Of a stretch of DNA of 64,000 nucleotides, positions 50,050 through 58,673 are shown piece after piece. The stretch's first letter is position 1; each line of letters begins with the position of its first letter. Where the stretch lies: assembly GCF_002114285.1 (NCBI RefSeq), contig NZ_NEDJ01000002.1, positions 62,001 through 126,000 of the forward strand. Direction: 5' to 3'. The notes below the pieces were generated by a model. That model searched no databases, had not been told where the DNA came from, and worked only from the letters and a program-made list of their open reading frames with translations. Both the position numbers and the translations under genes were made by a program. The DNA is from Halorubrum ezzemoulense DSM 17463 (lineage in GTDB: Archaea; Halobacteriota; Halobacteria; Halobacteriales; Haloferacaceae).

Positions 50050-51417
50050 TCACGCGTACGCCTCGAACTCCTTGCCGAACGCGAGGAAGTAGCCGGTGCC
50101 AACGAGCCCGACGACGGCCGCGACGGTGAACGCGACCTGGGGGCTGACGAAGTCCCACAGGTACCCCCCGACCGCCGCGCTCGGGATCACGACCGTGTTC
50201 CGGAGGAGGTAGTACGTCCCGGTGACGCGGCCGCCGGCCCCCTGCTCCGCCGGGCCGACGATGAGCGCCTTGTGCGACGGCAGGCCCGCGAACCGCAGCC
50301 CCGAGAACGCGAAAACGGCGATCATCACGGCCGACAGTGGCAGCGCCGACCCCGCGAGGGCCGGCGCGTAGATCAGTACGACCGGGAAGAGGGCGTACAC
50401 CGCGAACCCGACAGCGACGACCGGCTTGAGGCCGATGCGCTCCGCGAGCCGCGAAGCGGGGACCATGATCAACAGCGCGACGAGCATCTCGACGCCGAGG
50501 AGGTAGCCGAAGAACGCCTGCGGCGAGAGGTCCACGTCGTACGCGAACCCGCCCAGCGCGACGGTCGCGTCGAGGCCGACTTGGAAGAACTGCGTGACGA
50601 CGAGGACGAAGAACACGTACACCATCCCGTTCGCGAACCGGACGAGCGTGTCGCCGACGAGCAGCGGCCGGAGCGGCGCCGGCATCTCCCGCAGGTCGCG
50701 CCGGACCCGGTCGAGCCCCGCGAACGAGTCGCCGAAGGAGTCGCCGCTCGCGTCGTAGAGGACGTGCTGGACGAGCGTGCCGAGGACGCCGAAGGCGACC
50801 GCGACCGCGAGGACGAACTGGAAGCTGACGGTGAACTCCGCGCGGAGTCCGATGAGGACGGCGGCCAGCACGGGTCCGACGAGGAACGCCGTCCGCCGGA
50901 ACGTCTCCGTGCTGGCGAACCCGGCGGCCAGTCGCGAGGGGTCGGTCGCCTGCTTCACGACGGCGAACGTCGCGCCGAGCCCGAACGACTTCCACGCCTG
51001 CGCGAGGACCAGTCCGACGAAGATCCAGACCCACGGCTCCACGATGAGTCCGCCCACCGCGATCGGGCCGACCCCGGGCGCGACCAGCCAGACGAGGAAG
51101 CCGAGCGTCGACAGCAGCCCGAAGAGGGTGAGCGCGTACCGCGAGCCGATACGGTCCGAGACGGCGCCGCCCGGGTACGGGTAGATCGCCGAGATAACGT
51201 TGCCGAACGTCCCGAAGAGCCCGACGACGAACCCGGACGCCCCGAGCGCGACCATGTACTCCGGGAGGTACCGGTTCGTCATCTGGAACCCCAAGCTGAA
51301 CGCGAACATCGCGATCGACAGCACGAACACGTCGCGCTCCAGCGCGAAGAGTCGCCGAAACCCGTCCAGCGCCCCGGAATCCGCCTCTGCGTCCGCGTCG
51401 TCGCCGCCGGCGCTCAC
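50050..51417 (-). CDS. MFS transporter, 12 TM helices, 455 aa
   Basis: This is a major facilitator superfamily permease. Helices 1-6 begin FVLSIAMFAFSLGFQMTNRYLPEYMVALGASGFVVGLFGTFGNVIS and include the A-motif-like AVSDRIGSRYALTLFG. The second half has EMLVALLIMVPASRLAERIGLKPVVAVG, the matching loop. The substrate is unknown. GTG 51417 is taken as the start; it overlaps the stop of a small upstream frame (51414-51494) whose ATG sits about 28 bases after a TATA-like GGAATTTTTG, so the message has a leader of about 77 bases. Confidence 0.85.
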   Translation of the reverse strand: MSAGGDDADAEADSGALDGFRRLFALERDVFVLSIAMFAFSLGFQMTNRYLPEYMVALGASGFVVGLFGTFGNVISAIYPYPGGAVSDRIGSRYALTLFGLLSTLGFLVWLVAPGVGPIAVGGLIVEPWVWIFVGLVLAQAWKSFGLGATFAVVKQATDPSRLAAGFASTETFRRTAFLVGPVLAAVLIGLRAEFTVSFQFVLAVAVAFGVLGTLVQHVLYDASGDSFGDSFAGLDRVRRDLREMPAPLRPLLVGDTLVRFANGMVYVFFVLVVTQFFQVGLDATVALGGFAYDVDLSPQAFFGYLLGVEMLVALLIMVPASRLAERIGLKPVVAVGFAVYALFPVVLIYAPALAGSALPLSAVMIAVFAFSGLRFAGLPSHKALIVGPAEQGAGGRVTGTYYLLRNTVVIPSAAVGGYLWDFVSPQVAFTVAAVVGLVGTGYFLAFGKEFEAYA

Positions 51418-51494
51418 GGGGGCGCCCCCGGTGTTCCGGAGCGGTCGCGGTCGTCGACGCCGGCGCGGGTCGGTCCTGCCTCGGGGAGCGCCAT
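51414..51494 (-). CDS. Possible 26-codon leader peptide of the MFS gene
   Basis: From ATG 51494 the frame reads MALPEAGPTRAGVDDRDRSG, then TPGAPP, and stops with TGA overlapping the MFS GTG (GTGA). The TATA-like GGAATTTTTG at 51518-51527 places the transcript start at or near this ATG. Alternatively, a one-base error or shift would fuse it to the MFS N-terminus. Confidence 0.4.
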   Translation of the reverse strand: MALPEAGPTRAGVDDRDRSGTPGAPP

Positions 51495-51517
51495 ACGCGT
51501 CGTCCGGTTCGCGTCGA

Positions 51518-51527
51518 CAAAAATTCC
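51518..51527 (-). promoter_or_regulatory. TATA-like box of the MFS transcript
   Basis: GGAATTTTTG on the minus strand, 24-33 bases before ATG 51494. Confidence 0.5.
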
Positions 51528-51620
51528 ACCCCGTCACGGAGCCGGCGCGAGACGGTCACTCACCTCGGGTGGCGCCGGCGAGGGAGCAAGTCGGGAGCGC
51601 CAGTCGGACCGGTCGGGGCC

Positions 51621-54506
51621 TCACCCGGACGGCGACTCGGTCGCTCGAACGAGCGCGCGCAGCTCCTCGACGGCGAGTGGCTCGACCCGCTCGAGCGTCC
51701 CATCGCTCGTGTAGAACAGGCTCGTTTCGACCGCTTTCTCGGCGAACCACTCGTCGAGGACGTGGTAGTAGACGCTGAGCTGCTTCTGGTACTCTGCCCG
51801 CGCGCGCCGCGTCGAGTCCGTCTTGTAATCGACGACTGCGACCCGGTCGTCGGTCACGTGAACGAGGTCCGCGATCCCCGAGACCGTGACGCGGCGGCCG
51901 TCGACCTCGAGCGGGAGCGTCACCGGCTCCTCGACGTACCGCTCGCCCGACAGCCCGTCGAGTAGGTCGACGACTCGCCGCTCGTGGTCGTTCGACGGCG
52001 TCACGTCGTCGCCGAGCGCGTACGCCTCCGCAAAGTCGTGGACCCGAGAGCCGAAGTCCATGCCGCGAGTCTCGGGCGCCGCCTCGGCGCCCGCCTCCGA
52101 CCGCTCGTCCGCCGCCTCGAACACGGTCTCGTCCATCAGCGAGTGTGGGCTGTGACCGATCGGGCCGTCAGGCGCCGTCACCGAGAACGGCAGTTCCGCG
52201 TCGGCGGGCTCCTCGCGGTCGAGCGACTCGACCGCTGGTTCGATCTCTTCGACGGCGACGGGAAGCTCCTCGAGGAACGTGTTCGGGTCCTCGCCGGCCG
52301 CGAACACGACGTGGCTCTCCGCGCGCGTGACCGCGACGTAGAGCAGCCGGCGTTCCTCGTCGTACGCCCGCGGTAGGCAGCGCCGGATCACGTCGTGCCG
52401 CCAGTTGTCGTACACGTGCGGGTGGGCCCGCTCCGCCGAGTACACCTTCTGCTGTCGGAGCCCCACCGGGTCCCGGTACTCGATGACGCTCGATCCGCCG
52501 GCTCGAGGTGGGAAGCGCCCCGCGTTCATGTTCGCCATGACGACGATCGGATACTCCAACCCCTTCGCGGCGTGAATCGTCTGGACGGTCACCGCGTCGT
52601 CGCCCGCGGACGCGGCGACGTCGACCGTGCTGCCGGTCTCGACGCCGCGCTCCATGAACCGGATCAGCTCGCCGCGAGTCGCCGTCGTCGCGTCGTGGAC
52701 CGACTGGACCGTGTGGAGGAGCACGTCCGCCGCGTCGCCCGCGAAGCCGTAGCGGTCGAGGACGCGGCGGGCGACCGCGCCGACCGACTCCAGATCGTGG
52801 AGCCCGTCGCGGAACGCCGCCGGGTCGTCAGGGTACGACCCCGTCTCCAGGAAGCGACCGATCTCGTCGAACGCGTACCCGGCCCGTTCGAGGACCACCG
52901 CCCAGCCGCGGTCGGCGTCGGTTTCGAGGATCCGAAGCCACGCGAGCAGCAGTTTCGCCGGATCCGTCCGGAACAGTTCGATCCCGCCGTCGTAGGCCAT
53001 CGGGAAGTCGTACTCGTCGGCGGCGGCGAGGAGTTCCCGCCCGTAGTCTCGGGTCCGGGTGAACACCGCGATATCCCCGTACTCCGGCGGTCGCGGTTCG
53101 CCGTCCGCCCCCTCGACGGCGTAGTCGTCGTTGCCGACGATCGCCTGAACCTTCGAGAGGACCGCCTCGTGTTCGTCCTCGTGGCGGATTCCCTCGACGA
53201 CCGTGTTGTCGAAGGGAGTATTCGAGGAGAGCCCGACGACGTCGTCGGGGTCGACCGCGACGGTATCTCCGCTCGCAGCCGGCGCCGCGATCGCCCGCTC
53301 CGAGAGGTCGATGACCGACGCCGTCGACCGGTAGTTCTCCCGCAGTTCGATCCGGGTCGGGTCGGTCGCGTCGAACGGGACCCGGTCGGCGTCGTCGTTG
53401 AGTTCGGCGGCGAACCGCTCCAGCCGCGCTTCGAACTCGGTGACGTTGCGCACGTCCGCGTACTGGAACGAGTAGATGCTCTGCTTCCAGTCGCCGACGG
53501 CGCAGAAGTTCTCGGTCCCGGACAGAAGCAGCGCGAGCTTGAACTGGAGCTCACTCGTGTCCTGAAACTCGTCGACCATGACGTACTCGAACTGCGCCGC
53601 CTCGCGGGCGCGCTCGTCCTCGCAGAGGAGGACGAACGCGAACAGCTGGAGGAAGCTGAAGGATAGGTAGTTGCGGCGCAGCGCAAATCGCAGGTACTCG
53701 AAGTACACGTCGCGGACGAACGCCTTGAGCCCGTCGCGGTCCTCGTCGAAGACCGCCCGCGCCACGTCGTCGTCGAGGCGCTTCGTCCCGCGGCCGCCGC
53801 GCAGCTCCGACTTCGACGGGGCGTCCGAGCGGTACGTCTTGTGGCGGCCGAAGTCGCTCAGGTCCTCGCGCAGCGCCGACTGTTTCCGGCCGTCGTTCCG
53901 GGGTCGGTTCGCCGCGTCGAACCGCGCTCTGAACGCCTCGAAGTCGCCGTCGAGGTATGATTCGCCGCCTCGATACCACCCGTCGGCAGTGGGGAAGATC
54001 CCCTTCGACGCGAGCTCTCCGATCAGGTCGAGCAGCTCGCCCGGTTCGGCGAGCGCGCGGTAAAACGCCGCGTGTTCCGGGTGGTCGTCGCGGAAGCCGC
54101 CGAAGAACTCGCGGAACCGCTCGGCCTCGATCAGCTCGTCTTCGAGGATCCGCGTCGACCCCGTGATCCGCTCGTCGAGGCCGAGGTGTGTCGGCGCGGC
54201 GTACCCGTGCTCCTGAAGCAGTTCGTGGCAGTGCGAGTGGAACGTCCGGATCGGGGCGTCGGCCAGCTCCCGCAGGCCGTACGCGCTGTGGTCGACGATC
54301 CGCTCTCGCATCTCGGTCGCGGCGCTCCGCGTGAACGTCGCCAGCAGCACGTCGTCCGGTTCCACGTCCGGCCGGTCGACGATCCGTCCGTAGCGCCGGG
54401 TGACGGCGAACGTCTTCCCCGTCCCGGGACCGGCGTCGACCAGGTGCGTCCCCGCCGTGCTCTCGATGAGCTCCCGCTGGGCCTCGTTCGGCGTCGGCTC
54501 GCTCAT
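51621..54506 (-). CDS. AddA/RecB-like helicase-nuclease, 961 aa
   Basis: This is a UvrD/RecB superfamily 1 helicase fused to a C-terminal PD-(D/E)XK nuclease. Helicase motifs are Walker A GPGTGKT at 26-32, YVMVDEFQDTSELQ (motif II), DWKQSIYSFQYAD, QTIHAAKGLEYPIVVMANMN and RLLYVAVTRAESHVVFA (motif VI). The nuclease core is GIADLVHVTDDRVAVVDYKTD with Asp893 and Lys895, followed by the QKQLSVYYHVL helix. It overlaps the AddB-like gene by 4 bases. Together they should process DNA double-strand ends before RadA recombination or degrade foreign DNA, as inferred from bacterial AddAB. Confidence 0.88.
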   Translation of the reverse strand: MSEPTPNEAQRELIESTAGTHLVDAGPGTGKTFAVTRRYGRIVDRPDVEPDDVLLATFTRSAATEMRERIVDHSAYGLRELADAPIRTFHSHCHELLQEHGYAAPTHLGLDERITGSTRILEDELIEAERFREFFGGFRDDHPEHAAFYRALAEPGELLDLIGELASKGIFPTADGWYRGGESYLDGDFEAFRARFDAANRPRNDGRKQSALREDLSDFGRHKTYRSDAPSKSELRGGRGTKRLDDDVARAVFDEDRDGLKAFVRDVYFEYLRFALRRNYLSFSFLQLFAFVLLCEDERAREAAQFEYVMVDEFQDTSELQFKLALLLSGTENFCAVGDWKQSIYSFQYADVRNVTEFEARLERFAAELNDDADRVPFDATDPTRIELRENYRSTASVIDLSERAIAAPAASGDTVAVDPDDVVGLSSNTPFDNTVVEGIRHEDEHEAVLSKVQAIVGNDDYAVEGADGEPRPPEYGDIAVFTRTRDYGRELLAAADEYDFPMAYDGGIELFRTDPAKLLLAWLRILETDADRGWAVVLERAGYAFDEIGRFLETGSYPDDPAAFRDGLHDLESVGAVARRVLDRYGFAGDAADVLLHTVQSVHDATTATRGELIRFMERGVETGSTVDVAASAGDDAVTVQTIHAAKGLEYPIVVMANMNAGRFPPRAGGSSVIEYRDPVGLRQQKVYSAERAHPHVYDNWRHDVIRRCLPRAYDEERRLLYVAVTRAESHVVFAAGEDPNTFLEELPVAVEEIEPAVESLDREEPADAELPFSVTAPDGPIGHSPHSLMDETVFEAADERSEAGAEAAPETRGMDFGSRVHDFAEAYALGDDVTPSNDHERRVVDLLDGLSGERYVEEPVTLPLEVDGRRVTVSGIADLVHVTDDRVAVVDYKTDSTRRARAEYQKQLSVYYHVLDEWFAEKAVETSLFYTSDGTLERVEPLAVEELRALVRATESPSG

Positions 54507-57085
54507 CGGTCCCCCTCCAACAGCAGGTCGCGGTTGTCCACGCGCCGGTAGTTCGGCGCGCCGGCGAGCCCGTCGACCGGGAACCGCTCCTCGCCGGCGC
54601 ACCGGGCGTTGAGTTCGTCGGGGCGCTCGTCGACGAACGCCTCGAAGGCGTCGAGGTCCTCGCGGAAGAAGGCCCGCCTGCGGGCGCCGTTGAGCTCTCG
54701 GATCGCCTGGTCCGCGCCCTTCTCGGCGTCGACGGCCGCGGACGTTTCCGCGTCGACCGCGGCGGTGAACCGCTCGGCGAACTCGGAGTCGCGGAGTTCG
54801 CCCTTGTCGGTCGTCTCGGGGAACGTCAGCGGGGCCACAACCTGCTCGTAGGCCGAGTAGCCGAGGTCCTCGAACGTCTCCCGACAGTCGGTGTAGCCGT
54901 CGAGGAGCCGCTCGTACGCATCCCGGGAGCCGACGTACTCGTCGAAGGCGACCGGGTGGTAGGTGACCGTCGTGAGCGCGTCGCCGAGGTCGGCGTCGCC
55001 CGCGATCACGTCGGCCATCGGCTCGAGGAAGTGGAAGAACGTGAACTCCAGCCGCTCATTCGGACGGACCGACCGGTAGTACGTCAGGTACAGCGCCGCC
55101 TGAAAGTTCGGCGCGTCCGCCGGCGGGTCGACCGCCGCGTCGCCGACGACCTGTGCGGTGCGCTTCTTGCGTCCGCTCTTGTAATCGAGCAGCGCGGTCG
55201 GCGCCCGCACGAGGTCGATCTTCCCCTTCACGCCGAGGGCATCGTCCTCGAACCAGCGCTCGGTGAGCGGTGAGTCGACCGGCTCGTCGAAGTGTTCCGC
55301 GAAGAAATTGGTTCCCCACCCCGACGCCGCCGTGAGGAAGTCGTCCGACTCCGGCCCCTCCTCGTCGAGATACTCCGCGATCAGCTCCAGTCCGATGCGG
55401 TACTTCCGGCGGCGGAGGGGCTCGTCGGCGGCCGAGGAGAACGCCTCGGTCTCCGCGAGCATGGCGTCGACGAGGGCGTCGGTGTCGGCCGCGGCGACCG
55501 CCTCGGGGTGGTTCACGTAGAACTCCGCGAAGTCGTGGAAGAGGGTCCCCTCGACGAACCGTTCCCGATCCGGAGTGTCGAGGAGCCGCCCGAAGAGGTA
55601 GTCCCGGGGGCTGTTGACGTAGCTATTCAGGGTCGACTGGCTGACCGTCCCGACCGTCTCGGGGTCCACTCCGGTCGGTTCACGGTCGAAGCCCGCGCCC
55701 GTCGACCGCGGTCGCGGCCGGTGTTCGACCGAGTCGAGGTCGCTGAACCGCTCGAACTCCTCGTCGAGGAGGTCGCCGAGGTACAGGCACGGAGTGACCG
55801 GCTCCCCGCCGGCCGCGTCTTGAACGAGGTAGTACCGTCGGTCACCGCTCTGGAGCAGGCGCTGGAAGTCGCCGACGTAGCGCGCGAACTGGGTCTCGGT
55901 GTCCACCCACGGCCGCTGGGGCGCCGAGTGCGTCCACTCCTCTCCCATTCCGAGGTGGAAGACGACGGGGCGGTCGACGTACGCGGAGGACTTCGCGTCG
56001 GCGAGGAGGACGCCCTCGTTCTCCCTGTCGACGGGGACCTCGTAGGTCTGGAGGTAGTAGGCGAGTCGGTCGACCGCGCCGGCGGTCACTTGCGCGTCGG
56101 CGAGCCCCAGGTTCCGCAGCTCCTCGTCGAGCCGGTCCAGTTCGACGCCGGCCTCGGTCGCGTAGGCGTCGAGCGCCGCCGCGAACGTCCGGTCGCCGAC
56201 GCCGTCGCGGAACGTCCGCAGCCACTCCGTGGCGGGGTGGTCGACGGCCGCCAACCGCCGCTCCCGGTCCGCGGTCGGGACGTCCATCCCCAGTTGCGCG
56301 AGGATCGGGGCGGCGTCGCCGACGGTCGCGTCGCTCCCCCGGAAACAGAGCCGGAGGAGCCGGACGAACGTCCGGTGGTGCGGGTCGTCCGCGAACCCCG
56401 GCCCGCCGTAGAAGGGGATGCCCGCGGCCTCGAACGCGGACTCGACGAGCGAGGAGTACTTCCCGCCGCCGTCGAGGACGACGGCGACGCGGTCCGCATT
56501 GTGCGCCGTGATCGTATCGCGGAGCGCGGCGACGATGTCGGTCGCCGACTCGAAGACGTGGAAGGGCGGGGGGTCGAACGCCTCCCCGCTGAAGAGGTCG
56601 ACGCGATCGAACGCATCCGGGAGGACGCCGCGCTCCAGTTCGGTCAGCTGGTCGTACCCGACGACGGCGACGGACCCACCGTCGTCGATCGCGTACTCCG
56701 TGAGCCGCTTCGAGGTCGTCCGCAGCGTCCGCATGACTTCGACGACCTCGCGGGTCGCGTCGTCGACGTAGGCGTCGTACTCTAAGACCGCGCCGAGCCG
56801 GCCGGTGTGTTCCCAACACTGGAGGACGTTCCCGACGGCGTACGCGACCGCCTTCCAGTCGTGGTCGGTCTGTCGGACGATCTCGAGGAACGCCCGGCGG
56901 TCCTCCGCCTGCTCGCGGCGACCGGCCGCGAGGCGGCGCGGCGTGGTCGCGAACGTTCCGAAGTGCGGGCGGTCGAGGCGGCGGTTGATCGCGCTCGCGA
57001 CCGGGGCGTCGGGCGTCACGACGAGGTCGTAGTCCCGGACCTCCGCGTAGAGCGACGCCGCGTCTTTCGCGCTCCGAATAGGCAC
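54503..57085 (-). CDS. AddB-like PD-(D/E)XK nuclease subunit, 860 aa
   Basis: This is the partner of the AddA-like helicase. The N-terminal half resembles an inactivated helicase fold (YDLVVTPDAPVASAINRRLD, VVGYDQLTELERGVLPDAFDRV) without a Walker A motif. The C-terminal nuclease has STLNSYVNSPRDYLFGRLLDTPDRERFVEGTLFHDFAE, then GVKGKIDLVRAPTALLDYKSGRKKRTAQVVG with Asp634 and Lys636. The CxxC cluster that bacterial AddB uses to hold an iron-sulphur centre is not seen. The start is at 57085 (MPIRSAKDAASLYAEV), with TATA-like CTATCTTTTT about 27 bases upstream. Confidence 0.82.
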   Translation of the reverse strand: MPIRSAKDAASLYAEVRDYDLVVTPDAPVASAINRRLDRPHFGTFATTPRRLAAGRREQAEDRRAFLEIVRQTDHDWKAVAYAVGNVLQCWEHTGRLGAVLEYDAYVDDATREVVEVMRTLRTTSKRLTEYAIDDGGSVAVVGYDQLTELERGVLPDAFDRVDLFSGEAFDPPPFHVFESATDIVAALRDTITAHNADRVAVVLDGGGKYSSLVESAFEAAGIPFYGGPGFADDPHHRTFVRLLRLCFRGSDATVGDAAPILAQLGMDVPTADRERRLAAVDHPATEWLRTFRDGVGDRTFAAALDAYATEAGVELDRLDEELRNLGLADAQVTAGAVDRLAYYLQTYEVPVDRENEGVLLADAKSSAYVDRPVVFHLGMGEEWTHSAPQRPWVDTETQFARYVGDFQRLLQSGDRRYYLVQDAAGGEPVTPCLYLGDLLDEEFERFSDLDSVEHRPRPRSTGAGFDREPTGVDPETVGTVSQSTLNSYVNSPRDYLFGRLLDTPDRERFVEGTLFHDFAEFYVNHPEAVAAADTDALVDAMLAETEAFSSAADEPLRRRKYRIGLELIAEYLDEEGPESDDFLTAASGWGTNFFAEHFDEPVDSPLTERWFEDDALGVKGKIDLVRAPTALLDYKSGRKKRTAQVVGDAAVDPPADAPNFQAALYLTYYRSVRPNERLEFTFFHFLEPMADVIAGDADLGDALTTVTYHPVAFDEYVGSRDAYERLLDGYTDCRETFEDLGYSAYEQVVAPLTFPETTDKGELRDSEFAERFTAAVDAETSAAVDAEKGADQAIRELNGARRRAFFREDLDAFEAFVDERPDELNARCAGEERFPVDGLAGAPNYRRVDNRDLLLEGDR

Positions 57086-57168
57086 GACTATCGGGAGCCG
57101 GACGAGTCACAAAAAGATAGCGGGGGCGCCGATCGGTTCGCCGAGTCCGGAAGTATCCGGAGGCGCCG

Positions 57169-57334
57169 TTGTGCGACGTATTCGACTCCGATCAGACGAT
57201 CGATCGACGGCTTCCGAAGCTTGAGGACGCGGGGCTCGTGGACCGCTACGACCCGCAAGGGGACAGTCGTATCACGATCGCGGTCGAGTCTCCCTCATTG
57301 GCGAACGCGACGAGAGCACCTCGAAGCCGACTGA
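57169..57334 (+). pseudogene. Fragment of a winged-helix regulator
   Basis: The stretch CDVFDSDQTIDRRLPKLEDAGLVDRYDPQGDSRITIAVESP reads like the recognition helix and wing of a haloarchaeal HTH regulator. The end appears in another frame (EHLEAD then TGA 57334), so the reading frame is broken around 57290-57315. The N-terminal half is absent. It is probably the remnant of a gene destroyed near a past insertion; a hairpin typical of IS200/IS605 elements lies 150 bases downstream. Confidence 0.55.
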
Positions 57335-57469
57335 GTCCGGTTCCCGTCGCTACTCGACACCGAGCTCGCGAGCGGCGGCCGAAATTGCGAGTCTCGTGTG
57401 CGCTCCGCACCGTCTCTAGTAACCGGCAACCGATCGGAACGGTAAGCGAGTGACGCCAGTGTTATAAGA

Positions 57470-57515
57470 CGCAAGGAGAATACCCGCGCCTTTAGGCGCG
57501 GGATGAATCCGGCAA
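57470..57515 (+). mobile_element. Orphan right end of an IS200/IS605-type element (omega-RNA-like hairpin)
   Basis: The hairpin CCCGCGCC-TTTA-GGCGCGGG at 57483-57502 has a perfect 8-base stem, sits in AGGAGAATA...GATGAATCC, and resembles the hairpin that follows tnpB in haloarchaeal IS200/IS605 (IS1341-type) elements. There the 3' end of tnpB and this hairpin make the guide RNA scaffold. No tnpB or tnpA is present here. It is either a solo end left after loss of the element or a small decayed copy. Resemblance is from memory of such elements. Confidence 0.5.
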
Positions 57516-57591
57516 GCTCTCTACACCCACCATTCGATCCGAGACTCTACAGTAGAATTAGGACTAGTTCGGCAACGGACCGCGAGTGAGT

Positions 57592-57666
57592 GGGCGCTAC
57601 AGGATTTGAACCCGTGGCAACTTGGTCCGAAGCCAAGCACTCTGTCCAAACTGAGCTAAGCGCCCT
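57592..57666 (-). tRNA. tRNA-Arg (anticodon UCG)
   Basis: A complete cloverleaf is seen on the minus strand. The acceptor stem is GGGCGCT/AGCGCCC, the D arm GCTC...GAGT, the anticodon stem CTTGG/CCAAG with loop CTTCGGA (anticodon TCG), the variable loop 5 bases, and the T arm ACGGG-TTTGAAT-CCTGT. It has 75 bases and no intron, and reads CGA codons. TATA-like ACTTAAC at 57693-57699 lies about 30 bases upstream. Confidence 0.95.
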
Positions 57667-57692
57667 CACGTCGGCTTACTTCCGAGAGCGTG

Positions 57693-57699
57693 TTAAGTC
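57693..57699 (-). promoter_or_regulatory. TATA-like box for tRNA-Arg
   Basis: ACTTAAC on the minus strand, 27-33 bases before the tRNA 5' end. Confidence 0.5.
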
Positions 57700-57997
57700 C
57701 CGCGATTCGAAACCGGCGCCGCGCAGTCCGTCGGTTCCGGCCCGGCGTCGCCGATCGGTCGATTCGCCTGCGTGATAGATTTCCACGGTCCGGCGGCGTT
57801 CGGCCCCCCACTGGCGGCCGAATTCGCCGTCCGATCGGGTCCACGGCCCGATCGGGACGCGCCGTCGCGTCGCAGGGGCCGATCAAAAAGAATATTATTC
57901 GGAGCGGGCATGTTCAGGTAGTAGATGTGTCTTGGTCGCACGGCCTCGCGGCCGAACGAGTGGATCGCGCCGACGTCGCCGCCCCCGAGGTGCGTCC
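57700..57997. other. Gap with the leader of the RecA-like gene
   Basis: No gene is seen in 57700-57880. A TATA-like AATATTAT at 57891-57898 would start transcription near 57920, giving a leader of about 80 bases with a Shine-Dalgarno-like GAGGTG (57988-57993) five bases before ATG 57998. A small frame from ATG 57925 (MCLGRTASRPNEW, 26 codons) stops at 58005 inside the main gene and may be a leader peptide. Confidence 0.4.
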
Positions 57998-58597
57998 ATG
58001 TATGAGCTGACGCCGCATTTCGACGCCGATGTCGATCCCGGGACCAACATTCTGTTGACCGGCCCGCCGCTCAGCGGGAAGCGGTCGATAATGATGGACG
58101 TCCTCGCCGCAGGGACCGATCGCGACGAGGGCGCCATCGTCGTCACCACCAAGGACGGCGCCGATCGGGTGCTCCGCGACTACGAGGAGCGGACGCCCTA
58201 CGAGGGGAAGCCCGTCGCGGTCGTCGACTGCGTCACCCGCCAGCAGGGGGGCGAGACCCGCGAGTCCGACCGTATCAAGTACGCCTCCTCGCCGGTAGAC
58301 ATGACCGGGATCGGGATCAAGCTCTCCGAGTTCCTCCAGGCGTTCGGCGACCGCGGTATCGATCAGAACCGCGTGATGGTCCACTCGCTGTCGACGCTGC
58401 TGATGTACTCGGACCTCCAGACGGTGTTCCGGTTCCTCCACGTGTTCACGGGCCGCGTCCAGAGCGTCGACGGACTGGGACTGTACAGCATCGACTCGAC
58501 CGCCCACGACGACCAGGCGATGAACACGCTCAAACAGCTGTTCGACGGCATCGTCACCGTCCCCGAGGACGGCGACCCCGAGATCCGACTCCCCTGA
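57998..58597 (+). CDS. RecA/RadA-like ATPase-fold protein (haloarchaeal HTR-like), 199 aa
   Basis: The core is a RecA-superfamily fold: NILLTGPPLSGKRSIMMDVLAAG is a P-loop (GPPLSGKR, without the usual final Ser/Thr), followed by GAIVVTTKDGADRVLRDYEE and VAVVDCVTRQQ. A long SSPVDMTGIGIKLSEFLQAF helix region precedes RVMVHSLSTLLMYSDLQTVFRFLHVFTGRVQ, the RAD55/KaiC-like second half. Haloarchaeal relatives are often linked to sensory signalling or taxis. The altered P-loop makes ATP hydrolysis uncertain. Translation appears to use a Shine-Dalgarno, unlike most neighbours. Confidence 0.78.
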   Translation: MYELTPHFDADVDPGTNILLTGPPLSGKRSIMMDVLAAGTDRDEGAIVVTTKDGADRVLRDYEERTPYEGKPVAVVDCVTRQQGGETRESDRIKYASSPVDMTGIGIKLSEFLQAFGDRGIDQNRVMVHSLSTLLMYSDLQTVFRFLHVFTGRVQSVDGLGLYSIDSTAHDDQAMNTLKQLFDGIVTVPEDGDPEIRLP

Positions 58598-58642
58598 CCG
58601 GGAGCCGACGACCACGCTTCTCTTCACAGCGGCTAGGGATCC

Positions 58643-58650
58643 GTTTAATC
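58643..58650 (+). promoter_or_regulatory. TATA-like box that decides the CoA-binding protein start
   Basis: GTTTAATC lies 24-31 bases before ATG 58674 but only 3-10 before the in-frame ATG 58653, so 58674 is favoured. Confidence 0.55.
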
Positions 58651-58673
58651 GCATGGCGATCGAATCGTCGACC

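Noticed and set aside
57169-57453. 94-codon open frame as an intact gene
   Set aside because: Only the first ~40 residues look like a protein; the natural end is in another frame, so it is treated as a broken fragment.
57690-57720. Second tRNA suggested by a TTTCGAATC-like loop on the minus strand
   Set aside because: The bases on both sides do not pair into a T stem and no anticodon arm or acceptor stem is present.
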